This document shows positions 26,481-35,909 of a stretch of DNA of 64,000 bases, in pieces (positions within the stretch are counted from its first letter, which is position 1; each line of letters starts with the position of its first letter). The stretch lies in NCBI GenBank assembly GCA_052168355.1, contig JBQLZQ010000056.1, positions 62,001 to 126,000 of the forward strand, in the 5' to 3' direction. The notes beneath the pieces are model-generated. The model made no database searches. It was not told where the DNA came from and saw only the letters and a program-made list of their open reading frames with translations. This DNA comes from JBQLZQ01 sp052168355 (lineage in GTDB: Bacteria > Pseudomonadota > Alphaproteobacteria > DSM-16000 > Inquilinaceae). The position numbers and the translations under genes are program-made.

Positions 26481-27836
26481 TCAGCTACGCCCGAAATGCT
26501 CCATGATCGCGGCGGCGTATTTAATGCCCTTGATGTATTTGTCGATGTGGATGTTTTCGTCGGGAGCGTGAAGGTTGGCGCCGGGATTGGCAAAACCCGT
26601 AAGCACGCACGGGATCCACACATGCCGCAGGATGGCGCCTTCGGCGGACACCCCGTTGACCACCGGCAGCTCGCCGTAGACCTCGGTGGCGGCGGCGATG
26701 ATCGCCTGACTGATGTCCTCCTTGACCGAGATCTTGTAGGGCGGCTCGGCCCCGTCGAAGGCCCTAACCTCGATATGGCCGAACCCGTGCTTCTGCAGAT
26801 GCGCCTTGAGCTTGGGGATGGCGGCGTCGGGTTGGATGTTCGGGATCAGCCGGAAGTCCATCCGCGCCCGCGCCTCGTTGGGCACGATGGTCTTGGTGCC
26901 GGGGCCGGTATAGCCGGCGATGATGCCCTGGATGTTGGCCGTAGGTTCGTAGGTGCGGGCGCGGATCGCGTCGATGCCGTCACGGCCGAGGGCGAATTCC
27001 TCGATTCCCCATTCTTCCTTCATCGCTTCCAGATCGACGCGGGCGGCCTTGTCGACCAGTTGCTGTTCGTCGTCTTCGCCCAGCTCCCAGATGCCTTCGT
27101 ACCAGTCGTCGATCAGGATCCTGCGGTTCTCATCGAGGATGGTGTTGAGGGCGCGCACCAGGTCCCAGACCGGCGTTGGCACCAGCGGGAAGTTCAGCGA
27201 ATGGATGTCCGACTTCGCCCCGCGCGCGATCAGTTCGACAAAGAGAACGGATTTCAGGCCAAGCGACACGTCGGGTACGTCGGTGCCGGTCTCGATGGAA
27301 CCGTCGAGGCAGTGCATGCCGTCGGCCTCCAGCAGCGCCTTGTTCTTGGCCGCCCAGGCGGCCAGGTTGGGGGAGCCGATCTCCTCCTCGCCCTCGATCA
27401 TGAACTTGAGATTGGCCGGCACCTCGCCGCGCACCTCAAGGAACGCCTTGGCCGCCTTGGTGAAGGCCAGCACGCCCGATTTGTTGTCGGTGGCCCCCCG
27501 CCCGTACAGCACGCCGTCGACCACGGCCCCCGACCACGGGCCGCCGTGGCTCCAGGCCTCGATCGGCTCCGGCGGCTGCACGTCGTAGTGGGCGTAGCAA
27601 AGGATGGTCTTCGCTTTCCTCTTCGCCTGCAGGTGGCCAAAGACGACCGGCGGTCCTTCCTCAAGCTCATGAAAGTCGGCCGGCAATCCGTCGCGCCGCA
27701 TCATGTCCCGGATCAGCGTCGCGCATTCCCGCAAGCCGATATTCTGGGCGCTGATCGACGGCTGCTGGACGAAGGTCTGCAGATCCTTGACGCATTCGTC
27801 GGCGTGGGCGTCGATCCAGTCATAGATCGCTTGCAT
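26481..27836 (-). CDS. M20 family metallopeptidase (dipeptidase-like)
   Basis: A 451-residue zinc hydrolase. Motifs are LCYAHYDVQPPEP (first metal His/Asp), YGRGATDNKSG, and FMIEGEEEIGSPN (catalytic Glu pair), followed by a dimerisation lid domain. No signal peptide, so cytoplasmic. The MQAIYDWID start at 27836 is 2 bases from the stop of the upstream SDR gene. It is the last gene of the 15-gene leftward operon and probably cleaves a dipeptide or N-acyl amino acid imported by the Dpp-type transporter. Confidence 0.94.
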   Translation of the reverse strand: MQAIYDWIDAHADECVKDLQTFVQQPSISAQNIGLRECATLIRDMMRRDGLPADFHELEEGPPVVFGHLQAKRKAKTILCYAHYDVQPPEPIEAWSHGGPWSGAVVDGVLYGRGATDNKSGVLAFTKAAKAFLEVRGEVPANLKFMIEGEEEIGSPNLAAWAAKNKALLEADGMHCLDGSIETGTDVPDVSLGLKSVLFVELIARGAKSDIHSLNFPLVPTPVWDLVRALNTILDENRRILIDDWYEGIWELGEDDEQQLVDKAARVDLEAMKEEWGIEEFALGRDGIDAIRARTYEPTANIQGIIAGYTGPGTKTIVPNEARARMDFRLIPNIQPDAAIPKLKAHLQKHGFGHIEVRAFDGAEPPYKISVKEDISQAIIAAATEVYGELPVVNGVSAEGAILRHVWIPCVLTGFANPGANLHAPDENIHIDKYIKGIKYAAAIMEHFGRS

Positions 27837-27838
27837 GG

Positions 27839-28552
27839 TCACGTGGCGGGTTCCTCTTGCGACAGTTTCCAGGCGTCGAGGCGCTGGCCCGACAGATGCA
27901 TGGGGCGGCTGCGGGCCAGGTAGGCGAAGGCAGGGGCAAGGCGGATCGGATCCACCCATTTGGCGCGCAGCTCGGGCGGGTAGGTCGTTTCGGCCATGGG
28001 GGTGTGCATGAACATGCCCGGCGTGACGGTGTAGGAGGCGATGCCATGGGCCGCGCCTTCCATGGCCAGGCACTTGGAAAAGCCTTCCAGAGCGTGCTTG
28101 GCGGCGCAATAGGCGGTTTCGTCCACGAACCCTTCGATGCCCGAACGGGACGACACGAAAATGAGGGTGCCTCCCATCTCCTTCATCCCGGGCCAGAGCG
28201 CCTGCGTGAGCTGGAAGCCGGCCTGGATGCCGACATTCAACGTCGCCTGAAAGGTCGCCAGGCTGACCACGTCGACCGGTTCGACGCGCAGGATGGCGGC
28301 GTTGTGGATCAAGGTATGAACGGGGGCCCTCGCCACATCGGCGATGACGCGGGCGGTGTCGGTGGCATCGGCAAGGTCGACGACGGCGCTGACGGCGCCC
28401 GGACAGTCCGCCCGGGTGCGGGCCAGGTCGTCGGCCTTGCGGTCCATCAGGATCAGCCGCGCGCCCTGCCCCGCCAAGTAGCGGGCGATGGCGGCGCCCA
28501 ACCCTTGAGCGGCCCCGGTGACGACAATTGTCTGCCGGTCGAGCGGTATCAC
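27839..28552 (-). CDS. SDR family oxidoreductase
   Basis: A 237-residue short-chain dehydrogenase with TGAAQGLGAAIA, LIHNAAILR, the serine motif FVSSRSG and YCAAKHA as catalytic Tyr/Lys. GTG 28552 overlaps the stop of the Gfo/Idh/MocA gene as GTGA. Lies between a sugar-type dehydrogenase and the M20 peptidase in the leftward operon. Substrate unknown. Confidence 0.92.
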   Translation of the reverse strand: MIPLDRQTIVVTGAAQGLGAAIARYLAGQGARLILMDRKADDLARTRADCPGAVSAVVDLADATDTARVIADVARAPVHTLIHNAAILRVEPVDVVSLATFQATLNVGIQAGFQLTQALWPGMKEMGGTLIFVSSRSGIEGFVDETAYCAAKHALEGFSKCLAMEGAAHGIASYTVTPGMFMHTPMAETTYPPELRAKWVDPIRLAPAFAYLARSRPMHLSGQRLDAWKLSQEEPAT

Positions 28553-29610
28553 GGGCGAACCCAACGCCGTTCGGCGCCCGAGACACGCACGGCATCGAGT
28601 ACCTTCTGATTGGCCAAGCCATCGGCGAAGGTCGCGCCGCGCCTCAGGGGCCGCCCCTCGCGAATGGCGCCGACCAGTTCCCGCATCGCGGCCACGACCG
28701 ACACATGCCAAATGCCGGGATTGACGCCGGGAAGGTCGGCATTGGGATCGGTCTCGGTAATCTCCTCAAACGACTGACCGGCCTTCGCAAACCAGAGCTT
28801 TTCGTCGCCGTTGTCGAGCGTGACCGTACCCTTCGAGCCGAACACCTGCGTGATGTTGCCGATGTTGTGCGCGGCCACGCCGCTCATGAAGACCTGGGCC
28901 AGCGCCCCGCTTTCCATCTCCAGTCCCATCCACGCGACATCGTCGGCGGTGGCCGTCCAGCCTTCCCCGGTGGTCTTGTCCCGGCGATCGGGGATCATGG
29001 TCGGCGCAGCGCCGGTGACCCAGGCCACCTCCCCCATCCACCAGCGCAGCATGTCGACCTGATGACTGCCGTTGGCCCCCAGGCGGCCACCCCCCTGTTC
29101 GGCCAAGGACCACCAATCGCCCTTGGGTCGGCTGGCCGGATCGGCCCAGGAGTTGCCGATATTGGCGATGTTGACGTGGCGGATCTCGCCCAGTTCGCCG
29201 TTGGCGATCATCGTCGCGATCCGCGCCCGATTGGGGTTGAAGCGCAATTCGTGGTCGATCATGTGCAGGCGGTTTGCGGCCTGAGCGGCGTCCAGCATTG
29301 CCTGCGCCTCGCGCGCATCCATCGCAGTCGGCTTTTCGCACAGCACATGAGCCCCTGCCTTGAGTGCGGCCAACGTCTGAGGCGCGTGCAGAACCGTCGG
29401 CGTCGCGATGCAGACCAGATCGAAGGCGTGCGCCGCCAACATGGCCCGCCAATCGTCATAGGCGTGGGGCACGTTGTATTTCCGCGCCGCGGCCCGGGCG
29501 CTGGACAGCCTGCCCGACGCAATCGCCACGACCTCCGCTTCGTCCACATGCGCCAGCGCCGGCAGATAGGCCGCCTGCGCGAAACTCGCCCCGATGATCC
29601 CGACTTTCAT
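28549..29610 (-). CDS. Gfo/Idh/MocA family oxidoreductase
   Basis: A 353-residue NAD(P)-dependent dehydrogenase with MKVGIIGASFAQAAY, VLCEKPTAMD (the EKP motif with the catalytic Lys) and a C-terminal beta-sheet domain (LGANGSHQVDML). Members act on inositol, glucose, fructose and similar polyols. It starts 11 bases after DppC. This operon has two members of the family, suggesting that the imported compound includes a polyol or sugar part. Confidence 0.93.
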   Translation of the reverse strand: MKVGIIGASFAQAAYLPALAHVDEAEVVAIASGRLSSARAAARKYNVPHAYDDWRAMLAAHAFDLVCIATPTVLHAPQTLAALKAGAHVLCEKPTAMDAREAQAMLDAAQAANRLHMIDHELRFNPNRARIATMIANGELGEIRHVNIANIGNSWADPASRPKGDWWSLAEQGGGRLGANGSHQVDMLRWWMGEVAWVTGAAPTMIPDRRDKTTGEGWTATADDVAWMGLEMESGALAQVFMSGVAAHNIGNITQVFGSKGTVTLDNGDEKLWFAKAGQSFEEITETDPNADLPGVNPGIWHVSVVAAMRELVGAIREGRPLRRGATFADGLANQKVLDAVRVSGAERRWVRP

Positions 29611-29621
29611 GGCAACGATCC

Positions 29622-30551
29622 CTACCCCTGTTCCTTAAAGCGTGGATCAAGAAAGTCCCTGAGCCAGTCGCCGATGATGTTGAAGCTGAGCACCGTCATC
29701 ACGATGGCGAGCCCCGGAAAGATCGCCAGCCACCATTTGTTGGCGATCAACTGATCGCGGCTTTGGGCCAGCATGCTCCCCCAGGTGGGCACTTCGGCCG
29801 GCACGCCGAGGCCCAGGAACGACAAGGCGGCTTCCGCCAGGATCACGCTGGCCACGTTGAACGAGGCGATGACGGTCAAGGGCGCCACGATGTTCGGCAG
29901 GATCGTGCGGAAGATGATGGAAGCGGTGCTGTCGCCCAGCGCCCGCGCCGCCTCGACGAATTCCTTTTCGCGCAGGCTCAATGTCTGGGCCCGCACGATC
30001 CGCGCGTAGGTCACCCATTGGCCGATGCCAAGCACCAGGATCAGATTGCCGACCCCCGGCCCCAACACGACCAGAAACATGATCGCCAGCAGGATAAAGG
30101 GGAACGCAAGCTGGATGTCCCCCAGACGCATGATCACGTCGTCGATCCAGCCTCCGAAATAGCCGGAGACCAGCCCGGCGCAGGTCCCGATGGTACCGCC
30201 CACGAGGATGGCGGAAATACCCACCAGCAGCGACACCCTGGCCCCATAGAGCAGCCGCGAGAACACATCGCGCCCCAGCGCATCCGAGCCAAGAATGAAG
30301 GTCACGCCATTGGGACCGGCGGCCAGGGGTTCGGCCAGTCGGATCATGATGTTCTGCCGGTTGGGATCCAGGGGCGCGAATGTCGGCCCGAGGATCGCCA
30401 CCAAAAGCACGATGAGAAGAATCAGGAGCGCAAGCACCGGCCATTTTGCGGCCAGGATGCTGCGCACCGCCCGATGCATCTCGCGCTGGAAATTGGAACC
30501 CTGGACGGGCGCGATGTCGACGCGGTCGGGGATCTGCGTGGTTTGCGTCAT
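29622..30551 (-). CDS. Dipeptide/oligopeptide-type ABC transporter permease (DppC-like)
   Basis: A 309-residue permease with an N-terminal hydrophobic segment (WPVLALLILLIVLLVA), LGSDALGRDVFSRLLYGAR, which is typical of DppC/OppC, and the EAA loop VEAARALGDS followed by LPNIVAP. It is 10 bases downstream of the DppB-like gene. The matching ATPases are not in this arm but at 50859-52855. Confidence 0.95.
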   Translation of the reverse strand: MTQTTQIPDRVDIAPVQGSNFQREMHRAVRSILAAKWPVLALLILLIVLLVAILGPTFAPLDPNRQNIMIRLAEPLAAGPNGVTFILGSDALGRDVFSRLLYGARVSLLVGISAILVGGTIGTCAGLVSGYFGGWIDDVIMRLGDIQLAFPFILLAIMFLVVLGPGVGNLILVLGIGQWVTYARIVRAQTLSLREKEFVEAARALGDSTASIIFRTILPNIVAPLTVIASFNVASVILAEAALSFLGLGVPAEVPTWGSMLAQSRDQLIANKWWLAIFPGLAIVMTVLSFNIIGDWLRDFLDPRFKEQG

Positions 30552-30561
30552 CCGCGGCCCC

Positions 30562-31536
30562 TCAGAGTTTCACGCGCGGGTCGATCCGCGCATAGATCAG
30601 GTCGACAAGAAGGTTCAGCATGATGAAGACGAGCGACAGCACGATCACCGCAGCCTGCACCACCGGAATGTCGCGCTGGTTGATCGCGTTGAACACCAGC
30701 CGCCCGATGCCGGGCCACGAGAACACCGTCTCGATGACCACCACTCCGCCCAGCAGAAACCCGAACTCAAGCCCGATCATCGTGACGACCGGCAACCAGG
30801 CATTGCGCAGCGCGTGGTTGATCACCACGGCCCGCTCGGTGATTCCCTTGGACCGGGCGGTGCGCACATAGTCCTGACCCAGGACCTCCAGCATCGAGGA
30901 GCGGACAAGGCGGGCGTTGCGCGACAGGGAGTAAAAGCCTACGGCCACGCCGGGCATGATGAGGTAGTAGACAGCGTTGTGCAGATTGCCGAACGCGGCG
31001 GCGAAATCGCCCTGGATGAGCGGCATGATGAACGGCACATGGCCCGAGATCGGGAACCAGCTCAGATAAAGCCCGAAAAAGAGGATCATCATGATCCCCA
31101 GCCAGAAATTGGGGATCGACTGGCCGAACATCGCCATGGTCATGATGCCGCCATCGACCGGCGTGCCGCGATAGAGGGCGGCGAAAACCCCGAAGGGGAT
31201 GGCCAGCGAAATGGCGAAAAGCATGGCGAAAAGCGTCAGTTCGATCGTCGCCGGAAGCGCCCCCAGCACGATCTCCATGGCCGGCCGGCGGTAGCTCAAC
31301 GAATTGCCGAAATCGCCCTGCAGAACGTTGCCCAGATAGGTCAAATACTGAATGTGAAGCGGCCGGTCAAAACCGAGCGCGCGGCGCACCATCTCGATCT
31401 CCTCGTCGCTGGCGCGCTCGCTGACGAAGAGATAGGTCGGATCACCCCCAATCTGAAGCGAGATGAAACTGATGAGGGTCACGCCAAGGATGACGATCAC
31501 GCTTTGCAATAGGCGTCTGGCGATGAACGTCCACAT
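30562..31536 (-). CDS. Dipeptide/oligopeptide-type ABC transporter permease (DppB-like)
   Basis: A 324-residue permease starting MWTFIARRLLQSVIVILGV, the standard DppB/OppB N-terminus. It also has YRRPAMEIVLGALPATIEL and the loop YVRTARSKGI followed by HALRNAWLPVV. A longer upstream frame is not coding. It is separated from the binding-protein gene by 68 bases with a very strong hairpin. Confidence 0.95.
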   Translation of the reverse strand: MWTFIARRLLQSVIVILGVTLISFISLQIGGDPTYLFVSERASDEEIEMVRRALGFDRPLHIQYLTYLGNVLQGDFGNSLSYRRPAMEIVLGALPATIELTLFAMLFAISLAIPFGVFAALYRGTPVDGGIMTMAMFGQSIPNFWLGIMMILFFGLYLSWFPISGHVPFIMPLIQGDFAAAFGNLHNAVYYLIMPGVAVGFYSLSRNARLVRSSMLEVLGQDYVRTARSKGITERAVVINHALRNAWLPVVTMIGLEFGFLLGGVVVIETVFSWPGIGRLVFNAINQRDIPVVQAAVIVLSLVFIMLNLLVDLIYARIDPRVKL

Positions 31537-31562
31537 CGGGCGAAACCTCCGGAAAAAGAGGT

Positions 31563-31596
31563 GGCGGCACGCGGCACAAGACACCCGCGTGCCGCC
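31563..31596 (-). other. Strong intra-operon hairpin after Dpp-type binding-protein gene
   Basis: GGCGGCACGCGG (31563-31574) and CCGCGTGCCGCC (31585-31596) form a perfect 12-bp GC-rich stem with a 10-base loop between the binding-protein stop and the DppB start. There is no T-run in the direction of transcription. This matches the hairpin at 1877-1906 in position and is probably an mRNA-stabilising or attenuating element. Confidence 0.75.
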
Positions 31597-31604
31597 GGAT
31601 CGGA

Positions 31605-33155
31605 TCAGTTGAGAGAGGCCTCGAACAGATAGACCTTCTCGTCGGGGCGGGCCGTCCAGTCGATGCGGTTGCTCACACCGTAGAAGTCCGGCTGGAAGTA
31701 GAGGTGCAGCCAGGGACCGTCGTCGTAGAAGACCTGAAGCATCTCGTCGATGATCACGCGGGTTTCCTCTTCCGTGGTCGCGGCGGAGATATCGGCCCAG
31801 CGGTCGAACCAGCGCGGATCGTCCCAATGGGTGTAGTTGGTGCCGCTGTCGACCTTGGCGAGATCGGTCATGTCATAGAGCGGCGACCACAGCGCCCCGC
31901 CCGAGCCCAGGAAGAAGAGCGGGCCGACGTTACGCTGGCGGATCAGCGGCACGTAGACCGAGCCCCATTCCATGATGTCGACTTCGACATCGAGACCGAC
32001 GTCGGAGAGGTACTGCGAAATCGCCAGAACGACGTTTTCGTCGTTGAGATAACGCCCCCGACCGGCCTGCAGCCGGATGGAGAAGCGGTCGCCGCCGTCC
32101 ACCCGCGGCCAACCGGCCTCGTCCAGCATCTGTTCGGCAAGGGCCGGATCGTAGGGATAGGGCGTCAGTGCCTGATTGGCGTTCGGCGGGTTCACGATGC
32201 CCGTCGCGCGCACGCACGGGAAGTTCAGGAGCTGCTGACAGATCGCCGGCACGTCCACCGCGTATTGCAGCGCGCGGCGCACCATCGGATCCTGGATCGC
32301 GTCGCCGCCGGGCATGGCCGCGAATTCATCCGAAAGGTTGAAGCCCACATACATCCGGCGGGTCCCCTGAACCGCTTGGACCATCGCCGTGCCCGAGTTG
32401 TTGACCGCGTCGATCTGGTCGGGCGCCACGTTGGTGATGATATCCACGTTGCCGGCGATCAGTTCCGCGGAACGGGTCGAGGCTTCGGGAATGATCCGCC
32501 AGACGATGCGATCGAAGTTGCCCGGGTCGTTCACTTTTTCAAGAACGACCTCTGATCCGGGAGTCCACGACGCGACGCGGTACGACCCGGATCCGATCGG
32601 ATTGGCCGCGGCCTCGTCGAGCGTCATCGCCTCGTAGCTGTCCTTACAGTGCACATAGACCTCGGCGATCAGCCCGAACGCGATGGGGTTCTTGGCCGCG
32701 ATATTGATCTGAACCCGTTGATCGTCGAGCGCCACGGCGTCGACGAAGCCGATCGACGAGAAGACGAAACCGGGCGTGTTGCCGGTAAAGGCGTTGGCCG
32801 GATCCTTGGCGCGGTTGAACGAATAGGCCACGTCCTCGGCCGTCAACGCCTCGCCGTCATGGCACGTGCGCCCCTCCTCGATGGTATAGACATAGGCCAG
32901 ACCGTCGTCCGAAACCTCCAGATCGGTGGCCAGATCGGGTACGACGGCGCCATCGCCGCTGATCGAGAACAGCGTGTCGAAGATGTGCCGCGCGATGTTG
33001 GCGTTGTCCCGCGACGAGATGGCTGCGGGTTCGAAGGTGGTGATGTCGGCGCTCAGACCGACGACGAGCGTATCGTCCGACGCTTGTGCCATGGCTTGCG
33101 ACGACAGCACGATGCCGGCCGTCGCAGCCAAGAGAAGATGCCGTGTCTTGAACAT
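31605..33155 (-). CDS. ABC transporter substrate-binding protein, family 5
   Basis: A 516-residue periplasmic receptor with a Sec signal peptide (MFKTRHLLLAATAGIVLSS, cleavage near AMAQA). Family-5 hallmarks include LEVSDDGLAYVYTIEEG, EDVAYSFNRAKD and NPIGSGSYRV. ATG 33155 follows an AGAGGA ribosome site and is 2 bases from the previous stop. Relatives bind peptides, opines, glycosides or nickel; the ligand here is presumably the compound broken down by the two-arm island. Confidence 0.95.
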   Translation of the reverse strand: MFKTRHLLLAATAGIVLSSQAMAQASDDTLVVGLSADITTFEPAAISSRDNANIARHIFDTLFSISGDGAVVPDLATDLEVSDDGLAYVYTIEEGRTCHDGEALTAEDVAYSFNRAKDPANAFTGNTPGFVFSSIGFVDAVALDDQRVQINIAAKNPIAFGLIAEVYVHCKDSYEAMTLDEAAANPIGSGSYRVASWTPGSEVVLEKVNDPGNFDRIVWRIIPEASTRSAELIAGNVDIITNVAPDQIDAVNNSGTAMVQAVQGTRRMYVGFNLSDEFAAMPGGDAIQDPMVRRALQYAVDVPAICQQLLNFPCVRATGIVNPPNANQALTPYPYDPALAEQMLDEAGWPRVDGGDRFSIRLQAGRGRYLNDENVVLAISQYLSDVGLDVEVDIMEWGSVYVPLIRQRNVGPLFFLGSGGALWSPLYDMTDLAKVDSGTNYTHWDDPRWFDRWADISAATTEEETRVIIDEMLQVFYDDGPWLHLYFQPDFYGVSNRIDWTARPDEKVYLFEASLN

Positions 33156-33157
33156 TA

Positions 33158-34231
33158 TTATTTCCTCTTTTCTGTTTGGAGTATCGAGGGTATCCGGCTT
33201 GCTGGCTCCGCTAGGTTGTTCAGGGCAGCCGGACTTATTGTTTGGCCTTTGGTGGCGGATGCGATACATGCCTCCACTATGCGGAGCGACTTGAGGTGAT
33301 CGACGCCCGAACAGTTCAGCGGGGCGTGATCGAGGGTGTGGGCCAGAAAATCAGCCAGAAGGGCGGCGGCATCGTCGTGCCATATTTCGATGTCGGGCAG
33401 GGCGACCGGGGTCAGGGCCGTGTCATCGCGCAGCGCAAAGGATAGATCGCCGAACATATCGGCCTGCACAGCTATGCCTCGCGCGCAATCGGTGCGCCAG
33501 TTGAAGCCGAGATGGTTCCAGTTGCCGGCCCAGGTGCCCTGATACGTCACCTCGATCCCGTTGGCGAAGGTGATTAGGGCCGAGACATTGGCGTCGCCCT
33601 TGTACATCGACCACGGCGGGTTGAACGTGCGGGCGGTGATCGCCACGGGTTCGGACCCGTAGACGTAGCGCATAAGATCGAAATGGTGGATCGACTGTTC
33701 CCAGAGCATCGGCTGATCCATGCTCAGCGGATAACGGTTTAGATGGGCCTGTGTGCCATCGCGCCAGCGCTCATAGGTAAATCGTCCGAAGGCCGGCGCC
33801 CCCAGCCTGTCCGGTGCGAACAGCGCCTTGAGGGCCCGGGTCACGACGAGATAGCGGAAGTTCAGCCCGACCATGAGCGGCACGCTCGCCCGGTGGGCCG
33901 CGTTCACGTGCAGCGTCGCGTCATGAAGACTGTCGGCCAGCGGTTTCTCGGCCAGGATCGCAAGACCGGCGGCGCAGGCGTCGCCAATCTGCGCGTGACG
34001 GTCGGCCGGCGGTGTCGCCAGGATGACCGCATCGGCCGCCGTCTTGCCGGCCACCTCGGCCAGCGTTTCTCCGCCGACGCAGTCCGGCAGGGTGGCCATG
34101 GCGGCATTGAGCGCCGTAGCATCGGTATCGACCAGCCCGACCAACGCGGCACGCGGGTTTTCCTCCAGCACACGCCGCCAGATACGCGATCGGGCGCCGA
34201 GGCCGACAAGGATGACGCGCAAGGCGGTCAT
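33158..34231 (-). CDS. Gfo/Idh/MocA family oxidoreductase
   Basis: A 357-residue NAD(P)-dependent dehydrogenase with VILVGLGARSRIW at the N-terminus, LAILAEKPLADS (EKP motif) and LMVGLNFRYL. ATG 34231 overlaps the stop of the epimerase gene as ATGA. It is not close in sequence to the other member at 28549, so the two probably act on different intermediates. Confidence 0.93.
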   Translation of the reverse strand: MTALRVILVGLGARSRIWRRVLEENPRAALVGLVDTDATALNAAMATLPDCVGGETLAEVAGKTAADAVILATPPADRHAQIGDACAAGLAILAEKPLADSLHDATLHVNAAHRASVPLMVGLNFRYLVVTRALKALFAPDRLGAPAFGRFTYERWRDGTQAHLNRYPLSMDQPMLWEQSIHHFDLMRYVYGSEPVAITARTFNPPWSMYKGDANVSALITFANGIEVTYQGTWAGNWNHLGFNWRTDCARGIAVQADMFGDLSFALRDDTALTPVALPDIEIWHDDAAALLADFLAHTLDHAPLNCSGVDHLKSLRIVEACIASATKGQTISPAALNNLAEPASRIPSILQTEKRK

Positions 34232-35148
34232 GCGGCGACATCCTCCCGGCACAGGGCATCGAGCCCGGCCTCGATGCCGGTCCAGTCAAAACCGTCCAAC
34301 GCCGGCAACACGCTTGGCGTCATCGGTGCCTTGACGCCGGCGCCGGTGACCGTGCGCAACGAGGCGGTGGGATAGCGCCGCAGAATCATGCGCGCCAAGG
34401 TCGAGTCATGGGGCGCCTCGGGCGCGCAGAGGTGGATCGGGCGGCAGCGGCCGGGCCCCGCAACCAGCCTGGCGATGGCGGGAGCAAGATCGGGAACAAA
34501 GGTCCAATCGCGCCTGGGATCGGCGGCATCGACCTCGATGGTTCCACCGTCACGGGCGGTATCGAGCCATTGACGCAGCATCGATACGCGGACGCGCGTC
34601 GGCCGCACCGCCTCGTCGGGCCCGTACAGATGACCAAGACGGATGCAAAACGTCTCGCACACGCCTGCCAGAGCGCCTGGCACCAGGTTCTCACCGGCCC
34701 GCTTGGCGGCGCTGTAAGGACCCCGCGCGGTCGCCGCGTCACGGTCGCCAAGATCCGGCGAACCGTCGGTGTTGGAAAACACCCCGGACGAGGACAGGAA
34801 GACAAAAACAGAAGGCCGGACCCGCGCCGCGTGGCGCAGCAGCGTCAGAAGCGGGAGCATGTTGGCCGTTACGTGCTCGGCGTCGCTCAGACCCAGCGCG
34901 CTTGGCGCGGTGGTCAGGGCGGCCGCGTGGATGACGACAGACGGTGTGTCCAGTACCGCGAGATCGTCATCGCCCAGGGTGCTCAGATCGCGTTCCACCA
35001 GATCGGTCCCCGACAGCCGTGCCCGAGTGGCCGCGTCAAACGTCCTGTCGAGCGCGGTAACCCGATAGCCGAGGGCCGTGAGGCCTACCGCAAGATGGCT
35101 GCCGACGAAGCCCCCTGCCCCGGTGATCAGGACCCGCGCGCCGGTCAT
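34228..35148 (-). CDS. NAD-dependent epimerase/dehydratase family protein
   Basis: A 306-residue extended SDR with the cofactor motif LITGAGGFVGSHLA, VFLSSSGVF (catalytic Ser/Thr region) and GPYSAAKRAGENL (Tyr-x-x-x-Lys). Such enzymes act on nucleotide sugars or sugar acids. It overlaps the GntR gene by ATGA and the next dehydrogenase by ATGA, so it is strictly coupled in the operon. Confidence 0.92.
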   Translation of the reverse strand: MTGARVLITGAGGFVGSHLAVGLTALGYRVTALDRTFDAATRARLSGTDLVERDLSTLGDDDLAVLDTPSVVIHAAALTTAPSALGLSDAEHVTANMLPLLTLLRHAARVRPSVFVFLSSSGVFSNTDGSPDLGDRDAATARGPYSAAKRAGENLVPGALAGVCETFCIRLGHLYGPDEAVRPTRVRVSMLRQWLDTARDGGTIEVDAADPRRDWTFVPDLAPAIARLVAGPGRCRPIHLCAPEAPHDSTLARMILRRYPTASLRTVTGAGVKAPMTPSVLPALDGFDWTGIEAGLDALCREDVAA

Positions 35149-35840
35149 GCGTTCAACTCGGCGATGCTGGCGGGATCGAAATCAGCCAGCGAGCGCGTAT
35201 GTTCCGAAATCAGGGCGACCGCCACTTCCACATCGCCGGCTTCCAGGGCTCGCACGATCGGCGGGTGATTGCCGGCGATATCGGTCAGGTTGGGCTGGGC
35301 CGTGTTGCGCAGCGCCATGATCTGGTGGATGCGCAGATAGAGGCTGTTCCAGGACGCCAGCAGCAGATCATGGTCGGACAGGCGAATGAGGGTGCGGTGA
35401 AAGGCTTCGTCCGCCCCCGTCAGCGCTTCGCGGTCGCCCGCCTTGGCGGCGGCCTCCATCGCCTGGCACGGGGCCCACAACGGCGCCGCCGGAATGCTGT
35501 ATTCCAGGATGCGGCGCACGGCCATGGTCTCGAACGCCTCGCGCAGGCCGTAGGTTTCTTCGACCTCCCGGGCCGTCAGGGGTTTTACCCGCTTGCTCTT
35601 GTAGGCGAAGGTTTCGACCAGCCCGTCATTCTCCAGAATCTGGATGGCCTCGCGGATCGGCGCGCGGCTCACATTCATCTGCTCGGCCAGCGCGGTTTCG
35701 ACCAGCACCGTGCCGGGTCGCAGTTTTCCCGTGACGATCGCCCGGCGCAGCATCCCGGCGACCTGGACGCGCAGCGGCGTCTGCTCGATCGGGGCGATAT
35801 CGGCTGCCGGCGCGCCGGGCGCGGAAACAGGGTTAGACAC
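35145..35840 (-). CDS. GntR family transcriptional regulator (FadR/FCD subgroup)
   Basis: A 231-residue regulator from GTG 35840, which has AAGGA 7 bases upstream; the frame extends to 35906 without start support. The N-terminal winged helix (residues about 25-85) reads LRRAIVTGKLRPGTVL and MNVSRAPIREAIQIL. The C-terminal helical FCD domain has TYGLREAFETMAVRR and DEAFHRTLI. It lies inside the leftward operon and is the only regulator in the island, so it likely controls the 41.5-kb divergent promoter, whose palindrome suits this family. Confidence 0.92.
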   Translation of the reverse strand: MSNPVSAPGAPAADIAPIEQTPLRVQVAGMLRRAIVTGKLRPGTVLVETALAEQMNVSRAPIREAIQILENDGLVETFAYKSKRVKPLTAREVEETYGLREAFETMAVRRILEYSIPAAPLWAPCQAMEAAAKAGDREALTGADEAFHRTLIRLSDHDLLLASWNSLYLRIHQIMALRNTAQPNLTDIAGNHPPIVRALEAGDVEVAVALISEHTRSLADFDPASIAELNA

Positions 35841-35909
35841 CGGAGGTTCCTTCGAAAGTTGGAGTCGCGGCATGGGCGATAATGGGTTTGAGGAGGTGCA
35901 GGGCATGGC

